Below are positions 25,532-33,323 of a stretch of DNA of 48,348 nucleotides, piece by piece. Each line of letters opens with the position of its first letter. The stretch's first letter is position 1. The notes beneath the pieces are model-generated. The model was not told the DNA's origin, did not search any database, and worked only from the letters and a program-made list of their open reading frames with translations. The stretch is taken from positions 1 to 48,348 of the forward strand of contig CALBJC010000126.1 of NCBI GenBank assembly GCA_937892655.1, in the 5' to 3' direction. The translations under genes and the position numbers were made by a program. This stretch comes from an uncultured Clostridia bacterium (GTDB lineage: Bacteria > Bacillota > Clostridia > Oscillospirales > Ruminococcaceae).

Positions 25532-26215
25532 ATGAGAGAAAGTATCTTAACTATTCCTATTAGCGAGATTTTCGAGCCAAAAACCGATTGCCCAATATGC
25601 AGAATGAGGAATATGCTCGAACAGCGTACAGTTGAATACATAATGGGTGCGGCTATGATGGAGCCTGATGTAAGAATTGAAACAAACCGCTTGGGCTTTT
25701 GTAAAACTCATTTCGAGCAGATGCAGGGTCAGAAAAATCGCTTGTCCTTAGCGCTCATGCTTCAGACTCATCTTCAGACTTTAGACCGTGATATTCTCTC
25801 AAAGAACGGACTTTTTGAATCAAAGAACACAAAGCGCAAGCGCCTTTGCGATGTAAACAGCGATTGCTTTGTATGCTCAAAGGTTGAATGGGGTATGCAG
25901 CGCCTGATGGTTACATTCTTTGAAATGTATTCAAAGTCAGAAGAGTTCAGAACGCTTTTCAAAGAGCAGGAAATGCTCTGTATGCCGCATTATGAGCTCT
26001 TGTTATCACTCGCACCTGAAAAGTGTGACAAGAGAGAGCTCAAAGGATTTGAAACAGCCTGCAAGGAGCTTGTAAAAAAGTATGCGGAGATTTTGATAGC
26101 CGATGTATCAAAGTATTGCAGTATGTATGATTACCGCAACTCAGGCGCAAATGCCGATTGGGGCAACTCAAAGGATTCTATTGAACGTTCAATCAGATTC
26201 TTAACCTCAAGATAA
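25532..26215 (+). CDS. DUF6062 family protein with duplicated Cys/His (zinc-type) motif
   Basis: 227 residues, soluble, starting at an ATG behind AAGGAG. Two similar metal-site patterns are visible: Cys20-x2-Cys23 then Cys57-x2-His60 (TDCPICRM, LGFCKTHF), and Cys112-x2-Cys115 then Cys150-x2-His153 (SDCFVCSKVE, MLCMPHY). The second pair of ligands lies 34 or 35 residues after the first pair in each half. This points to an internal duplication of a C2CH zinc-binding unit. I recognise the family as DUF6062, of unknown function. No signal peptide. Monocistronic, closed by a 15-base-stem terminator. Confidence 0.75.
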   Translation: MRESILTIPISEIFEPKTDCPICRMRNMLEQRTVEYIMGAAMMEPDVRIETNRLGFCKTHFEQMQGQKNRLSLALMLQTHLQTLDRDILSKNGLFESKNTKRKRLCDVNSDCFVCSKVEWGMQRLMVTFFEMYSKSEEFRTLFKEQEMLCMPHYELLLSLAPEKCDKRELKGFETACKELVKKYAEILIADVSKYCSMYDYRNSGANADWGNSKDSIERSIRFLTSR

Positions 26216-26243
26216 GGTTTCATTTTTTAATATCAAAAATTTT

Positions 26244-26285
26244 GGCTCAGAGAAAAACAAATTCGTTTTTCTCTGAGCCTTTGTT
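26244..26285 (+). terminator. Rho-independent terminator after DUF6062 gene
   Basis: Perfect 15-base stem GGCTCAGAGAAAAAC / GTTTTTCTCTGAGCC with a six-base loop, followed by TTTGTTTTC. Confidence 0.92.
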
Positions 26286-26497
26286 TTCTAATTCATAATT
26301 GGCGATTTTTCATGTAACGCACGTCAAATATACATTTTTAAATGAATATTTTTCTCAAAAGGCGTAAAATCAAGGGTTTTTGAGTGAATAAAAAATCAAT
26401 TCAATTTAGTTGCAAAATGTTCACAAAAACATAATGATTTAACCTCTGAAATATGCGTGGTAATCAAAAAATATGATTTTTTGTAAAATCCACTCAA

Positions 26498-26608
26498 GTT
26501 TTCAACAAATCTGTAAAAGTGTGAAAAATCGCAGTTTTCAAAGTTTTCAACCGAGTTTTCAACAATCAAACCACGTAGTTATTAAAGTTTTCAACATACT
26601 TTTCAACA
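26498..26608 (+). repeat. Cluster of six GTTTTCAAC-type direct repeats (DnaA-box-like)
   Basis: Copies begin at 26498, 26534, 26543, 26555, 26587 and 26599 (the last starts with C). Four read TTTTCAACA exactly and one reads TTTTCAACC; the copy at 26534 reads TTTTCAAAG. All lie on the plus strand. TTTTCAACA matches the DnaA consensus TTATCCACA at seven of nine positions, and this variant is often seen beside true boxes in Clostridial origins. Function here is inference. Confidence 0.55.
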
Positions 26609-26707
26609 CAAAACTGTTTAAAAGTACCCTTCATGATGTATACCGATTGTAAAATGGGTAATAATGGAAATATACAAAATCATCTGCCAAAAAATGGAGG
26701 AAATCAA

Positions 26708-26977
26708 ATGGTCAAGGGCGTAAATCGCAGAATTGTTGAAATTAAAAATACAAATAGTGAATATTTTGAAAAGTGTATATTATATGTTCGTGAAGATATG
26801 AAAAGTATGCCTTTTGATTTTTTAACCTCTCAGGCATATACATTTACCGCAGATTTATATACCGATAAACTGCAGATTTTCGCCAAAAACGGCGTTCTGG
26901 GAAAAATTATAGGTATCGGAGTTTTTGTATTTTCACTTATTGAGCTTTTTATAATAATATTTTTGCTTTTAAGCTAA
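26708..26977 (+). CDS. Small C-terminally anchored membrane protein of unknown function
   Basis: 89 residues from the ATG at 26708, seven bases after TGGAGG. The N-terminal part (MVKGVNRRIVEIKNTNSEYF) is soluble and basic, followed by EKCILYVREDM; a single hydrophobic helix lies at about 66-88. I have a general impression that a VKGVNRR-type small protein recurs in Ruminococcaceae, but I cannot name a family. It sits directly downstream of the repeat cluster and ends 13 bases from the end of the convergent feoB gene without a visible terminator. Confidence 0.65.
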   Translation: MVKGVNRRIVEIKNTNSEYFEKCILYVREDMKSMPFDFLTSQAYTFTADLYTDKLQIFAKNGVLGKIIGIGVFVFSLIELFIIIFLLLS

Positions 26978-26990
26978 TAGTTTCATATTT

Positions 26991-29051
26991 TTATATAACG
27001 TGTAGAATCAACTGTGAAATATTTGCCACAGCAGCGCATAGAGTAAAGCCTAAAACAGTTGGCAGTAAAACAGAAATCACTGTCCATTTTATGCTCTTTG
27101 TTTCTTTGTATATTGTCAGGGTCGTTGTAGAGCAGGGGAAATGGAAAAGGCAGAACAAAAGTGTGCAGACAGCTGTTATTGTGCTCCAGCCATTATCTGC
27201 AAGTAACTGCTTTAGTGATGTAATATCTGCTACCTCATTTAATAATCCTGATCCTGTGTATATCATAAGCGCTATAGGCATCACAATCTCATTTGCGGGA
27301 AACCCGAGAATAAACGCTAAGAGCATCACTCCGTCAAGCCCCATGAAATGGCCAATAGGTTCAAGCATATCTGATATCATTTTAATTATTGACACTCCGC
27401 CGATATTTACATTCCCAAGTATCCATATTATTGCCCCTGCTGGTGCTGCAACTGCAACTGCCCTTGCTAAAACGAATAATGTTCTGTCAAAAACCGAACG
27501 TATCAGAGTTTTTACAAGCTGCGGTCTTCTGTATGGTGGCAGTTCAAGCGTAAACGTTGATTCTTCGCCCTTTAGTAAGGTTTTTGATAGTAGCTTTGTA
27601 ATTATAACAGATGTATAAATCGATACAAATAATACAGATAGTAAAATTATTGTCGGCACAATTTTGCCTGAATTTGCTCCAAAACATAAAAACATAGTAA
27701 TGATTGTGATAAGAGTTGGAAATCTGCCGTTACAAGGTACGAGCGAATTTGTGATTATTGCAATCAGCTTTTCACGCTCCGTGCTGATAATCCTGCAGCC
27801 CGTAACAGCGCAGGCGTTACAGCCAAATCCCATACACATCGTCAGCGCCTGTCTGCCGCTTGTACCTGCCTTGCAGAATATTCTGTCGGTGTTGAATGCT
27901 ATTCTTGGCAGCAGTCCGAAATCCTCAAGCAGAGTGAAAAGCGGAAAGAATATTGCCATCGGTGGCAGCATGACAGCTGTGACCCAGCTGACAGTTTTAA
28001 AAACTCCCTTTACAAATAGTCCTTCTACCCACAGCGGAAGGTCGCTTGCAAGCAAAGCTTTACTGAGCAGATTTTCAATTTTTAAAAACGCTCCCGATAA
28101 CCATTGCGAAGGATAATTTGCTCCCGTTATCGTTATCCACAGAATTACTCCCAGCATGATAAGCATTATCGGTATGCCTGTGAGCTTTGATGTAAGCAGT
28201 CTGTCTAATATTTCATCCTTTTTTGAAAAACCGCTGTATTTTTCTTTTACACAAATGCCGAATATCCGTGATGCGTGATAAAGAATGCTCTGCTGTATGT
28301 TATCAGCGGTCTTGTCATCGGCACACTTTCTTATACTTTTTATAATCTCATAGTTTTTGCCTGTAAGTATATCCGTATTATTCCTGACGCTGTCTATAAA
28401 GCTCTCGTCGCCATCAAAAAGCTTCACAGAAAACCATCGCTTGTCAAATGGTATATCAGAAAGCGCACTTTCTGACAAATCTATCAGCTTTTCTTCATCT
28501 TTGTGCATTGCAAACTTCGGAATATACTGTTTTTTATTTTCATTACATACATTATAAATAGTATAACAAAGCTCCAAAAGTCCCTTTTTACTCCTTGCGG
28601 CTGTCGGTATGCAGGGGATGCCAAGCTGCAGGCTAAGCTCATCAAAATCTATCTCAATTCCTTTTTTCTTTGCCTCGTCAATCAAATTTACGCAAAGCAC
28701 AGCTTTTCTCTTTGTCATAAGAAACTGTATAATCAGATTAAGGCTCTTTTCGAGAGCGCAGGCGTCTGCAACTAAAACGCATACGTCATACTTTTCAAAG
28801 CAAAGATAATCTCTTGCAATCCGCTCTTCTTCAGAACTACTCATAAGCGAATATGTGCCCGGTATATCAATTATCTCAAACTCAGCGTCATTATATATAA
28901 AGCTGCCCTTTGCGGTTTCAACGGTTTTACCCGTCCAGTTACCCGTATGCTGTTTAAGTCCTGTAAGCTGATTGAAAACGGTCGACTTGCCGACATTAGG
29001 GTTACCCGCCAGAGCAACAGTAAAATGCTTTTTGATGTTTATTTCACTCAT
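26991..29051 (-). CDS. feoB: Ferrous iron transporter FeoB
   Basis: 686 residues. The N-terminal G domain has G1 GNPNVGKS (16-23), a G2 region HTGNWTGKTVE, G3 DIPG (62-65) and G4 NLID (122-125). A GDI-like helical segment (~175-270) leads to a membrane domain (~290-686) with two Gate-type repeats, including FNTDRIFCKAGTSGRQALTM and GCNACAVTGCRII. FeoB imports Fe(II) across the cytoplasmic membrane, gated by nucleotide binding. At 686 residues it is slightly shorter than the Escherichia coli protein. GNWTGKTV in place of the commoner GNWPGVTV marks a Clostridial subgroup. The start overlaps the end of feoA by eight bases. Confidence 0.96.
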   Translation of the reverse strand: MSEINIKKHFTVALAGNPNVGKSTVFNQLTGLKQHTGNWTGKTVETAKGSFIYNDAEFEIIDIPGTYSLMSSSEEERIARDYLCFEKYDVCVLVADACALEKSLNLIIQFLMTKRKAVLCVNLIDEAKKKGIEIDFDELSLQLGIPCIPTAARSKKGLLELCYTIYNVCNENKKQYIPKFAMHKDEEKLIDLSESALSDIPFDKRWFSVKLFDGDESFIDSVRNNTDILTGKNYEIIKSIRKCADDKTADNIQQSILYHASRIFGICVKEKYSGFSKKDEILDRLLTSKLTGIPIMLIMLGVILWITITGANYPSQWLSGAFLKIENLLSKALLASDLPLWVEGLFVKGVFKTVSWVTAVMLPPMAIFFPLFTLLEDFGLLPRIAFNTDRIFCKAGTSGRQALTMCMGFGCNACAVTGCRIISTEREKLIAIITNSLVPCNGRFPTLITIITMFLCFGANSGKIVPTIILLSVLFVSIYTSVIITKLLSKTLLKGEESTFTLELPPYRRPQLVKTLIRSVFDRTLFVLARAVAVAAPAGAIIWILGNVNIGGVSIIKMISDMLEPIGHFMGLDGVMLLAFILGFPANEIVMPIALMIYTGSGLLNEVADITSLKQLLADNGWSTITAVCTLLFCLFHFPCSTTTLTIYKETKSIKWTVISVLLPTVLGFTLCAAVANISQLILHVI

Positions 29052-29298
29052 AATCTCCTCCGTTGTAAATCAGAATTCTATCTGTATCGCATTTTCGAAG
29101 AGCAATCAGGCTTCCTCTTACTAAAAAAGCGGTAGGCTCTTTACCTAAAGCGCGCCTTACCGCTTTGATTTCTGCATTTTTTATAATCCCTAAATCCATA
29201 AATCTACGCCTTTTTAACCCCTCTAACTGTATATCAAAAATCTTTGCGCTTTTATTACATTCAAGACTACTCAGAGTAGTAATACTCGTATTATTCAT
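29044..29298 (-). CDS. feoA: FeoA family protein
   Basis: 84 residues with an SH3-like FeoA domain: LEGLKRRRFMDLGIIKNAEI, then AVRRALGKEPTAFLVRGSLI and a final ALRKCDTDRILI. FeoA is a small cytoplasmic partner needed for FeoB activity. The start ATG follows GAGAGG. Its end overlaps the feoB start by eight bases, so both are made together. I looked for an iron-responsive (Fur or DtxR/IdeR) palindrome in the roughly 70 bases upstream and saw none that is convincing. Confidence 0.92.
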   Translation of the reverse strand: MNNTSITTLSSLECNKSAKIFDIQLEGLKRRRFMDLGIIKNAEIKAVRRALGKEPTAFLVRGSLIALRKCDTDRILIYNGGDYE

Positions 29299-29367
29299 AA
29301 ATAACCTCTCACAAAATAATCTATAAGTAATATATGCCTATATTCTTTCTGTTGCTAAAAGCATAAA

Positions 29368-29404
29368 AAACAAAAAGCAGCCTGCTGTAAAGCAGACTGC
29401 TCTG
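29368..29404 (-). terminator. Rho-independent terminator of the SDR gene
   Basis: Read on the minus strand: stem AGCAGTCTGCT / AGCAGGCTGCT with one mismatch and loop TTAC, followed by TTTTTGTTTTTT. Confidence 0.85.
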
Positions 29405-29416
29405 ATTTTTATGAAA

Positions 29417-30151
29417 TTAAATAATTAAACCACCGTTTACCTTCAAAACTTCTCCCGTAATAAATGAAGCTTTGTCGGAAGCCAAAAATAAAACTGCCTG
29501 AGCTATATCCTCAGGTTCGCCCATTCTGCCAAGCGGCGTTTCATCAACAACCGCCTGAAGATCCTCACCGGTGAGCGTTGAATTCATATCAGATCTGATA
29601 AGACCTGGGGTAATACAGTTTACCCTGATACCTGAAGGGGATATCTCTTTTGCCAGAGCCTTTGTAAAACCGATAAGCCCCGCCTTTGCAGTAGAGTAAA
29701 TAACCTCGCATGAAGCGCCAACCTCGCCCCACATTGAAGAAATGTTAATAACCACTCCGTTTTTTTGCTCAAGCATACGCTTTACAACGGGGCGGGTAAT
29801 TAACAGAGCTGATTTTAAGTTAATATCAATTACTCTTGAAATTTCATCAGCACTGAAGTTATCAAATAACCCGAAGCTTGCAACGCCTGCGCAATTTATC
29901 AGAAGATCGATTTTTGTATATATATTATAAATAGTATACCCAAGCTTATCTGTCGCCTCGGAATCCGAGAAATCACATTGAAAAAGCTCACATTTTGCAC
30001 CATAGCTTTCGATTTCCTGCATAACAGCCCTGGCGCTCTGCTCAGATTTATTATAAATGCCGACTATAACATAACCCTCTTTTGCCAGAGCTTTAGCGAT
30101 ACTGCCGCCTATAGCGCCGCTAATACCTGTACATATTGCAGTTTTAGACAA
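29417..30151 (-). CDS. Short-chain dehydrogenase/reductase (FabG-like)
   Basis: 244 residues, classical SDR. The nucleotide-binding motif is TGISGAIG near the N-terminus, NCAGVASFG follows at about residue 87, and the catalytic Ser, Tyr and Lys appear in ISSMWGEVGA and VIYSTAKAGL. The C-terminal VNGGLII is usual. It reduces a ketone with NAD(P)H. Candidates are 3-oxoacyl-ACP reductase or the EF-P 5-aminopentanone reductase (YmfI) branch, but no fatty-acid or ymfH neighbours are present to decide. The start is a TTG behind GAGGAAG; the ATG used by some relatives is absent. Promoter at 30210-30238 and a palindromic leader precede it. Confidence 0.88.
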   Translation of the reverse strand: MSKTAICTGISGAIGGSIAKALAKEGYVIVGIYNKSEQSARAVMQEIESYGAKCELFQCDFSDSEATDKLGYTIYNIYTKIDLLINCAGVASFGLFDNFSADEISRVIDINLKSALLITRPVVKRMLEQKNGVVINISSMWGEVGASCEVIYSTAKAGLIGFTKALAKEISPSGIRVNCITPGLIRSDMNSTLTGEDLQAVVDETPLGRMGEPEDIAQAVLFLASDKASFITGEVLKVNGGLII

Positions 30152-30181
30152 TTTTGTTCACTTCCTCTAAAAAATCGTTAT

Positions 30182-30197
30182 ATGCATTAAAATGCAT
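30182..30197. promoter_or_regulatory. Palindrome in the SDR leader
   Basis: Perfect 16-base palindrome ATGCATTAAAATGCAT apart from the central AA; at about +6 to +21 of the SDR transcript, a usual position for a repressor site. Confidence 0.4.
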
Positions 30198-30209
30198 TTT
30201 ACTAAATAT

Positions 30210-30238
30210 AGTATATCATAATTAATCTTTGAGTACAA
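30210..30238 (-). promoter_or_regulatory. Sigma-A type promoter for SDR gene
   Basis: Minus strand TTGTAC, 17-base spacer, TATACT (30210-30215). Confidence 0.6.
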
Positions 30239-30278
30239 TAGTAAATAAAAATTCATAATTTCAGGCAAAAAATCACTT

Positions 30279-30290
30279 AAACGTTTGAAA
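30279..30290. promoter_or_regulatory. LacI-family operator candidate 1
   Basis: AAACGTTTGAAA, with the CG-centred AAACGTTT core typical of LacI/GalR operators. It is identical to the element at 30704 over 12 bases. Confidence 0.5.
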
Positions 30291-30518
30291 CGAAGAAAAG
30301 TGGGCAATTTTCATATTTTTAAACCTTGATTTTTAAGCCAAATTTTAAGTTAAAGCCAATTAAATTTAGCTAATTGTGCAATTTGTATAAATTTAAAAAG
30401 CTATATCGAAAAATCTGTATACTTTTTAAATAAAACGCTTGTAATCGTTTTACCATAAAACTATTCATAATCTGTTAAAAATGAGCCTTTTTCGCAGAAA
30501 AAGAGTAAATGGTTTTCG

Positions 30519-30546
30519 TTGAAAAAAGTTATATTATGTATATAAT
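30519..30546 (+). promoter_or_regulatory. Upstream promoter candidate before lacI
   Basis: TTGAAA (30519-30524), 16-base spacer, perfect TATAAT (30541-30546). It is followed at once by an imperfect inverted repeat AATGTGAAC / GTTACATT. It could give a long lacI leader or a separate short RNA. Confidence 0.42.
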
Positions 30547-30664
30547 GTGAACGATTGGTTACATTAAGAGTTTGGGCATTAGTCAAATAAGTAAAAATCG
30601 GCATACAAAAACTGTGCAACTCTACCATATTTTCTTGAAACGCAAACTTTTTTCGCAAAAATGC

Positions 30665-30693
30665 TTGAAATCAGAACCGATTTATTGTATATT
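30665..30693 (+). promoter_or_regulatory. Proximal lacI promoter
   Basis: TTGAAA (30665-30670), 17-base spacer, TATATT (30688-30693). Confidence 0.6.
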
Positions 30694-30703
30694 TTAGTTA
30701 CGG

Positions 30704-30715
30704 AAACGTTTGAAA
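30704..30715. promoter_or_regulatory. LacI-family operator candidate 2
   Basis: AAACGTTTGAAA starting 11 bases after the lacI -10 box, so it covers the transcription start. This fits autorepression. Confidence 0.58.
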
Positions 30716-30737
30716 TTTATCGAAAGGCGGAAACATC

Positions 30738-31745
30738 TTGGTTTCATTAAAAGATATTTCCGTTCGCTGTGGCGTATCGGTTGCAACAGTAAGTAAAGCG
30801 CTTAATAATCATAAGGATGTAAGCGATATTACTAAGGAAACAATTCACAAGGTTGCCAAAGAGATGGGTTACTTCCCGAACTCTCAGGCGAGAGCCTTGA
30901 AAACCAACCGAACAAATAATCTCGGGGTAATGTTTCTCGATGCTGCTGAAAGCGGTCTGACTCACGAGTTCTTTGCTAGACTCTTAAACTGCTTTAAAAC
31001 TGAGGCTGAAAACAGCGGTTACGATATAACCTTCATTAACCGTGATGTCGGCGGACGTAAGATGACTACTTATGAGCATTGCAAATACCGCAATGTTGAC
31101 GGCGTTTTAATTGCATGTACTGATTTCCGTGATCCTGATGTTTACGAAATCATAAACGGCGATATACCTGTTGTTACTATTGACCATATCTTTGATGGCA
31201 GAACAGCGGTTTTATCAGATAACAGAGCTGGTATCGCAGCGCTTGTAAATCACGTTTATGAAAAAGGTCACAGAAAGATTGCATATATTCAGGGCAATAA
31301 ATCATCTGTTGCTGAAAACAGACTTGCAGGTTTTATCAAAACCATGATGGATTTAGGCCTTGAGGTTGATAATGACTATTTAAAGAATGGTGATTATCAC
31401 AATCCGGATTTGACAGCCAAGCTCACAAGAGAGCTTTTAGAGCTGCCTGACCCACCAACCTGTATCTTTATGCCTGATGACTATTCAGCAATCGGCGGGT
31501 TGAATGAAATCAAAAAGATGGGTCTTTCAGTTCCTGATGATGTATCGGTAGTAGGATACGATGGTATTCCGATAGCTCAGCTATTAGTACCAAAGATCAC
31601 AACCTACCGTCAGGATACAGCAAAAATCGGTAAGGCTGCTGCAAAACAGCTTATCGGTATGATCGAAAAACCTTCTCTTACATTCCATGAGGTAATCTAC
31701 ATACCGGGTGAGATAATCGAAGGCGAATCGGTCAAAAAGCTTTAA
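30738..31745 (+). CDS. LacI/GalR family transcriptional regulator
   Basis: 335 residues from a TTG seven bases after AAAGGCGG. The N-terminal helix-turn-helix reads SLKDISVRCGVSVATVSKAL, and the hinge ends near ARALKTNRTNNLGVMF. The periplasmic-binding-like effector domain (~60-335) includes VVTIDHIFDGRTAVLSDNRA, HRKIAYIQGNKSSVAENRL and FMPDDYSAIGGLNEIKKMG. Such proteins repress sugar genes and release DNA when a sugar binds. It precedes the second ABC importer by 92 bases, so that operon is its probable target along with itself. The two AAACGTTT elements upstream are candidate operators. I do not see an equal element right at the importer promoter, which leaves the target partly open. Confidence 0.93.
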   Translation: MVSLKDISVRCGVSVATVSKALNNHKDVSDITKETIHKVAKEMGYFPNSQARALKTNRTNNLGVMFLDAAESGLTHEFFARLLNCFKTEAENSGYDITFINRDVGGRKMTTYEHCKYRNVDGVLIACTDFRDPDVYEIINGDIPVVTIDHIFDGRTAVLSDNRAGIAALVNHVYEKGHRKIAYIQGNKSSVAENRLAGFIKTMMDLGLEVDNDYLKNGDYHNPDLTAKLTRELLELPDPPTCIFMPDDYSAIGGLNEIKKMGLSVPDDVSVVGYDGIPIAQLLVPKITTYRQDTAKIGKAAAKQLIGMIEKPSLTFHEVIYIPGEIIEGESVKKL

Positions 31746-31750
31746 TTTCG

Positions 31751-31775
31751 GATAAAACCCGATGAAGGGTTTATC
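31751..31775 (+). terminator. Weak hairpin after lacI
   Basis: GATAAAACCC / GGGTTTATC with one bulged A and no proper T-run. It could be a weak terminator or a protein-binding palindrome for the downstream promoter. Confidence 0.35.
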
Positions 31776-31783
31776 ATATATCA

Positions 31784-31812
31784 TTGTTAAGAGCATTATT
31801 TTAGTATATAAT
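31784..31812 (+). promoter_or_regulatory. Sigma-A promoter of the second ABC importer operon
   Basis: TTGTTA (31784-31789), 17-base spacer, perfect TATAAT (31807-31812), with a very short leader before the ribosome site AAGGAGG. Confidence 0.72.
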
Positions 31813-31837
31813 GCATTTTTTAAGGAGGAATATTACA

Positions 31838-33250
31838 ATGAGAAACACAAAGAGATTATTGGCTCTCGTTATGGCTCTTGCTATGACAGGTTCAATGCTC
31901 GCTGCTTGTGGCGATGACGAATCATCAACAGCTGCTGGTGGCAACAACACAGGTGACACAACAACAAAGGCTCCAGTATCAACAGACGCTGCTGACGAAG
32001 CTGACAAGGCTGCTGGTACAGGTATCACACTTTCTGACACAGAAGGTAAGGTATTTAACATCTACGCTTGGAACGAAGAATTCAAGGGCTTCTTTGAAAA
32101 GTACTACAAGGTTCCAGAAGGCGTAACAGTTAACTGGATCATCAACCCATCAGACGATGGTGTTTACCAGGAAAAGCTTGACGAAGCTCTCTTAGCTCAG
32201 TCAGGTGCTGCAGCTGATGACAAGATCGATATGTTCCTTGCTGAAGCTGACTACATCGCTAAGTATGTAAGCACAGACTACACACTTGACGTTTCAACAA
32301 TCGGCGTTAAGCAGCTCGATACAATGTATGAATACACAATCCAGGCTTGTACAGACTCAAGAAACGGCCAGGTTAAGGGTGTATCATTCCAGTGCTGCCC
32401 ATCAGCTCTTATCTACAGACGTTCAATCGCTGAAGACGTTCTCGGTACATCAGAACCTGCTGAAGTTCAGGCTCTCCTCGACAGCTGGGAAAAGTTCGAC
32501 GCTGTAGCTGCTGATGCTAAGGCTAAGGGCTACTACATGACAGCTGCTTACACAGAAACATACAGAATCTTCTCAAACAACATGTCAGCTCCATGGGTAG
32601 ACGCTGATAAGAACCTTGTAATTGACGATTCAATCAAGACATGGGCAGCTCAGGCTGACAAGTATCTTGACAGCGAATACACATTAGCATCAGGCGTATG
32701 GGGCGACGAAAAGAACGCTCAGATGTTCGCTGATGGTAAGACAATGTGCTTCTTCGGTCCAGCTTGGTACTTCAACTTCTGTATGGGTAACGCTATGGAC
32801 CCAGAAAAGGGTTGTTCAGGCGACTGGGCTATCACAGAAGGCCCACAGGCTCACTTCTGGGGTGGTACATGGCTCCTCGCAGCTACAGGCACAGATAACC
32901 CAGAAATGGTAGCAGACATCATGGCTGCATTCACAGCTAACGAAGATATCTGTTCAAACCTCATCAAGAATGAAGCTCAGTTCACAAACAACACAACAGT
33001 TAACGCTGCATTTGCTCAGGACCCAGAATACGGTAACGCATTCCTCGGCGGCCAGAACGACGTAGCAGTATTCGTTGACCTTGCTAAGAACATTTCATTC
33101 AAGAACACAACTCAGTACGACCAGCTCCTTAACGAAAAGTATCCAGAATACATGCTCGACTACTTCCTCGGTAACGTTGACGAAGCTACTGCTTACCAGA
33201 ACTTCTATGACTACGTAACTGACAAGTACCCAGCAATCGTTACTCCATAA
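31838..33250 (+). CDS. ABC transporter extracellular sugar-binding lipoprotein
   Basis: 470 residues from the ATG at 31838 behind AAGGAGG; the earlier in-frame ATG at 31811 lies in the -10 box and is rejected. The signal peptide ends in lipobox LAAC with Cys24, then a Thr/Ala-rich linker (~27-60). The mature domain has VFNIYAWNEEFKGFFEKYY, KVKGVSFQ-like central residues (GQVKGVSFQCCPSALIYRR) and FFGPAWYFNFCMG, in line with family 1 solute-binding proteins. It delivers a sugar to the permeases encoded next. Codon use is extremely restricted (GCT, ACA, TCA, AAG and GAA almost exclusively), indicating one of the cell's most abundant proteins. Ligand unknown. Confidence 0.92.
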   Translation: MRNTKRLLALVMALAMTGSMLAACGDDESSTAAGGNNTGDTTTKAPVSTDAADEADKAAGTGITLSDTEGKVFNIYAWNEEFKGFFEKYYKVPEGVTVNWIINPSDDGVYQEKLDEALLAQSGAAADDKIDMFLAEADYIAKYVSTDYTLDVSTIGVKQLDTMYEYTIQACTDSRNGQVKGVSFQCCPSALIYRRSIAEDVLGTSEPAEVQALLDSWEKFDAVAADAKAKGYYMTAAYTETYRIFSNNMSAPWVDADKNLVIDDSIKTWAAQADKYLDSEYTLASGVWGDEKNAQMFADGKTMCFFGPAWYFNFCMGNAMDPEKGCSGDWAITEGPQAHFWGGTWLLAATGTDNPEMVADIMAAFTANEDICSNLIKNEAQFTNNTTVNAAFAQDPEYGNAFLGGQNDVAVFVDLAKNISFKNTTQYDQLLNEKYPEYMLDYFLGNVDEATAYQNFYDYVTDKYPAIVTP

Positions 33251-33286
33251 TAGTTACTAGAGTTAACTTTTATACTTAAAACTTAT

Positions 33287-33323
33287 GAGAGGCGGGCAAA
33301 TTCTTGTCTCGCCTCTCTTTTTA
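33287..33323 (+). terminator. Intercistronic hairpin with T-run between binding-protein and permease genes
   Basis: Outer stem GAGAGGCG / CGCCTCTC and inner CAA / TTG pairing, followed by TTTTTATT. It looks like a genuine terminator; readthrough would set a low permease level. Confidence 0.8.

Larger units (their letters stand above)
26216..26707 (+). promoter_or_regulatory. Long non-coding region with terminator and a six-copy GTTTTCAAC repeat cluster
   Basis: About 490 AT-rich bases. A terminator lies at 26244-26285 and a repeat cluster at 26498-26608. CGTGGT (26456-26461) and its inverse ACCACG (26570-26575) flank the first four repeats. The only long open frame (from 26633) has no ribosome site before the ATG at 26708. 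Confidence 0.5.
30152..30737. promoter_or_regulatory. Divergent control region between SDR and LacI genes
   Basis: About 585 bases without a credible gene; an open frame at 30461-30658 (minus) lacks a ribosome site. The region holds the SDR promoter and palindrome, two identical AAACGTTTGAAA elements, a sigma-A-like promoter at 30519-30546 and the lacI promoter at 30665-30693. Other features seen: a TTAGCTAA palindrome at 30366-30373, and CTTTTTCGCAGAAAAAG (30487-30503), which can form a small hairpin. Confidence 0.6.

Noticed and set aside
26400..26620. Replication origin
   Set aside because: No dnaA, dnaN or other origin genes are near and gene orientation does not switch here; only a DnaA-box-like cluster is supportable.
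27091..28116. Plus-strand open frames of 150-175 codons inside feoB
   Set aside because: They are antisense shadows of feoB; no ribosome site and low-complexity, family-less translations.
29299..29367. Fur or DtxR/IdeR box upstream of feoA
   Set aside because: AT-rich but no convincing palindrome of either type.
30461..30658. 65-codon minus-strand open frame in the lacI upstream region
   Set aside because: No ribosome site, unusual composition, and it overlaps several promoter and operator elements.
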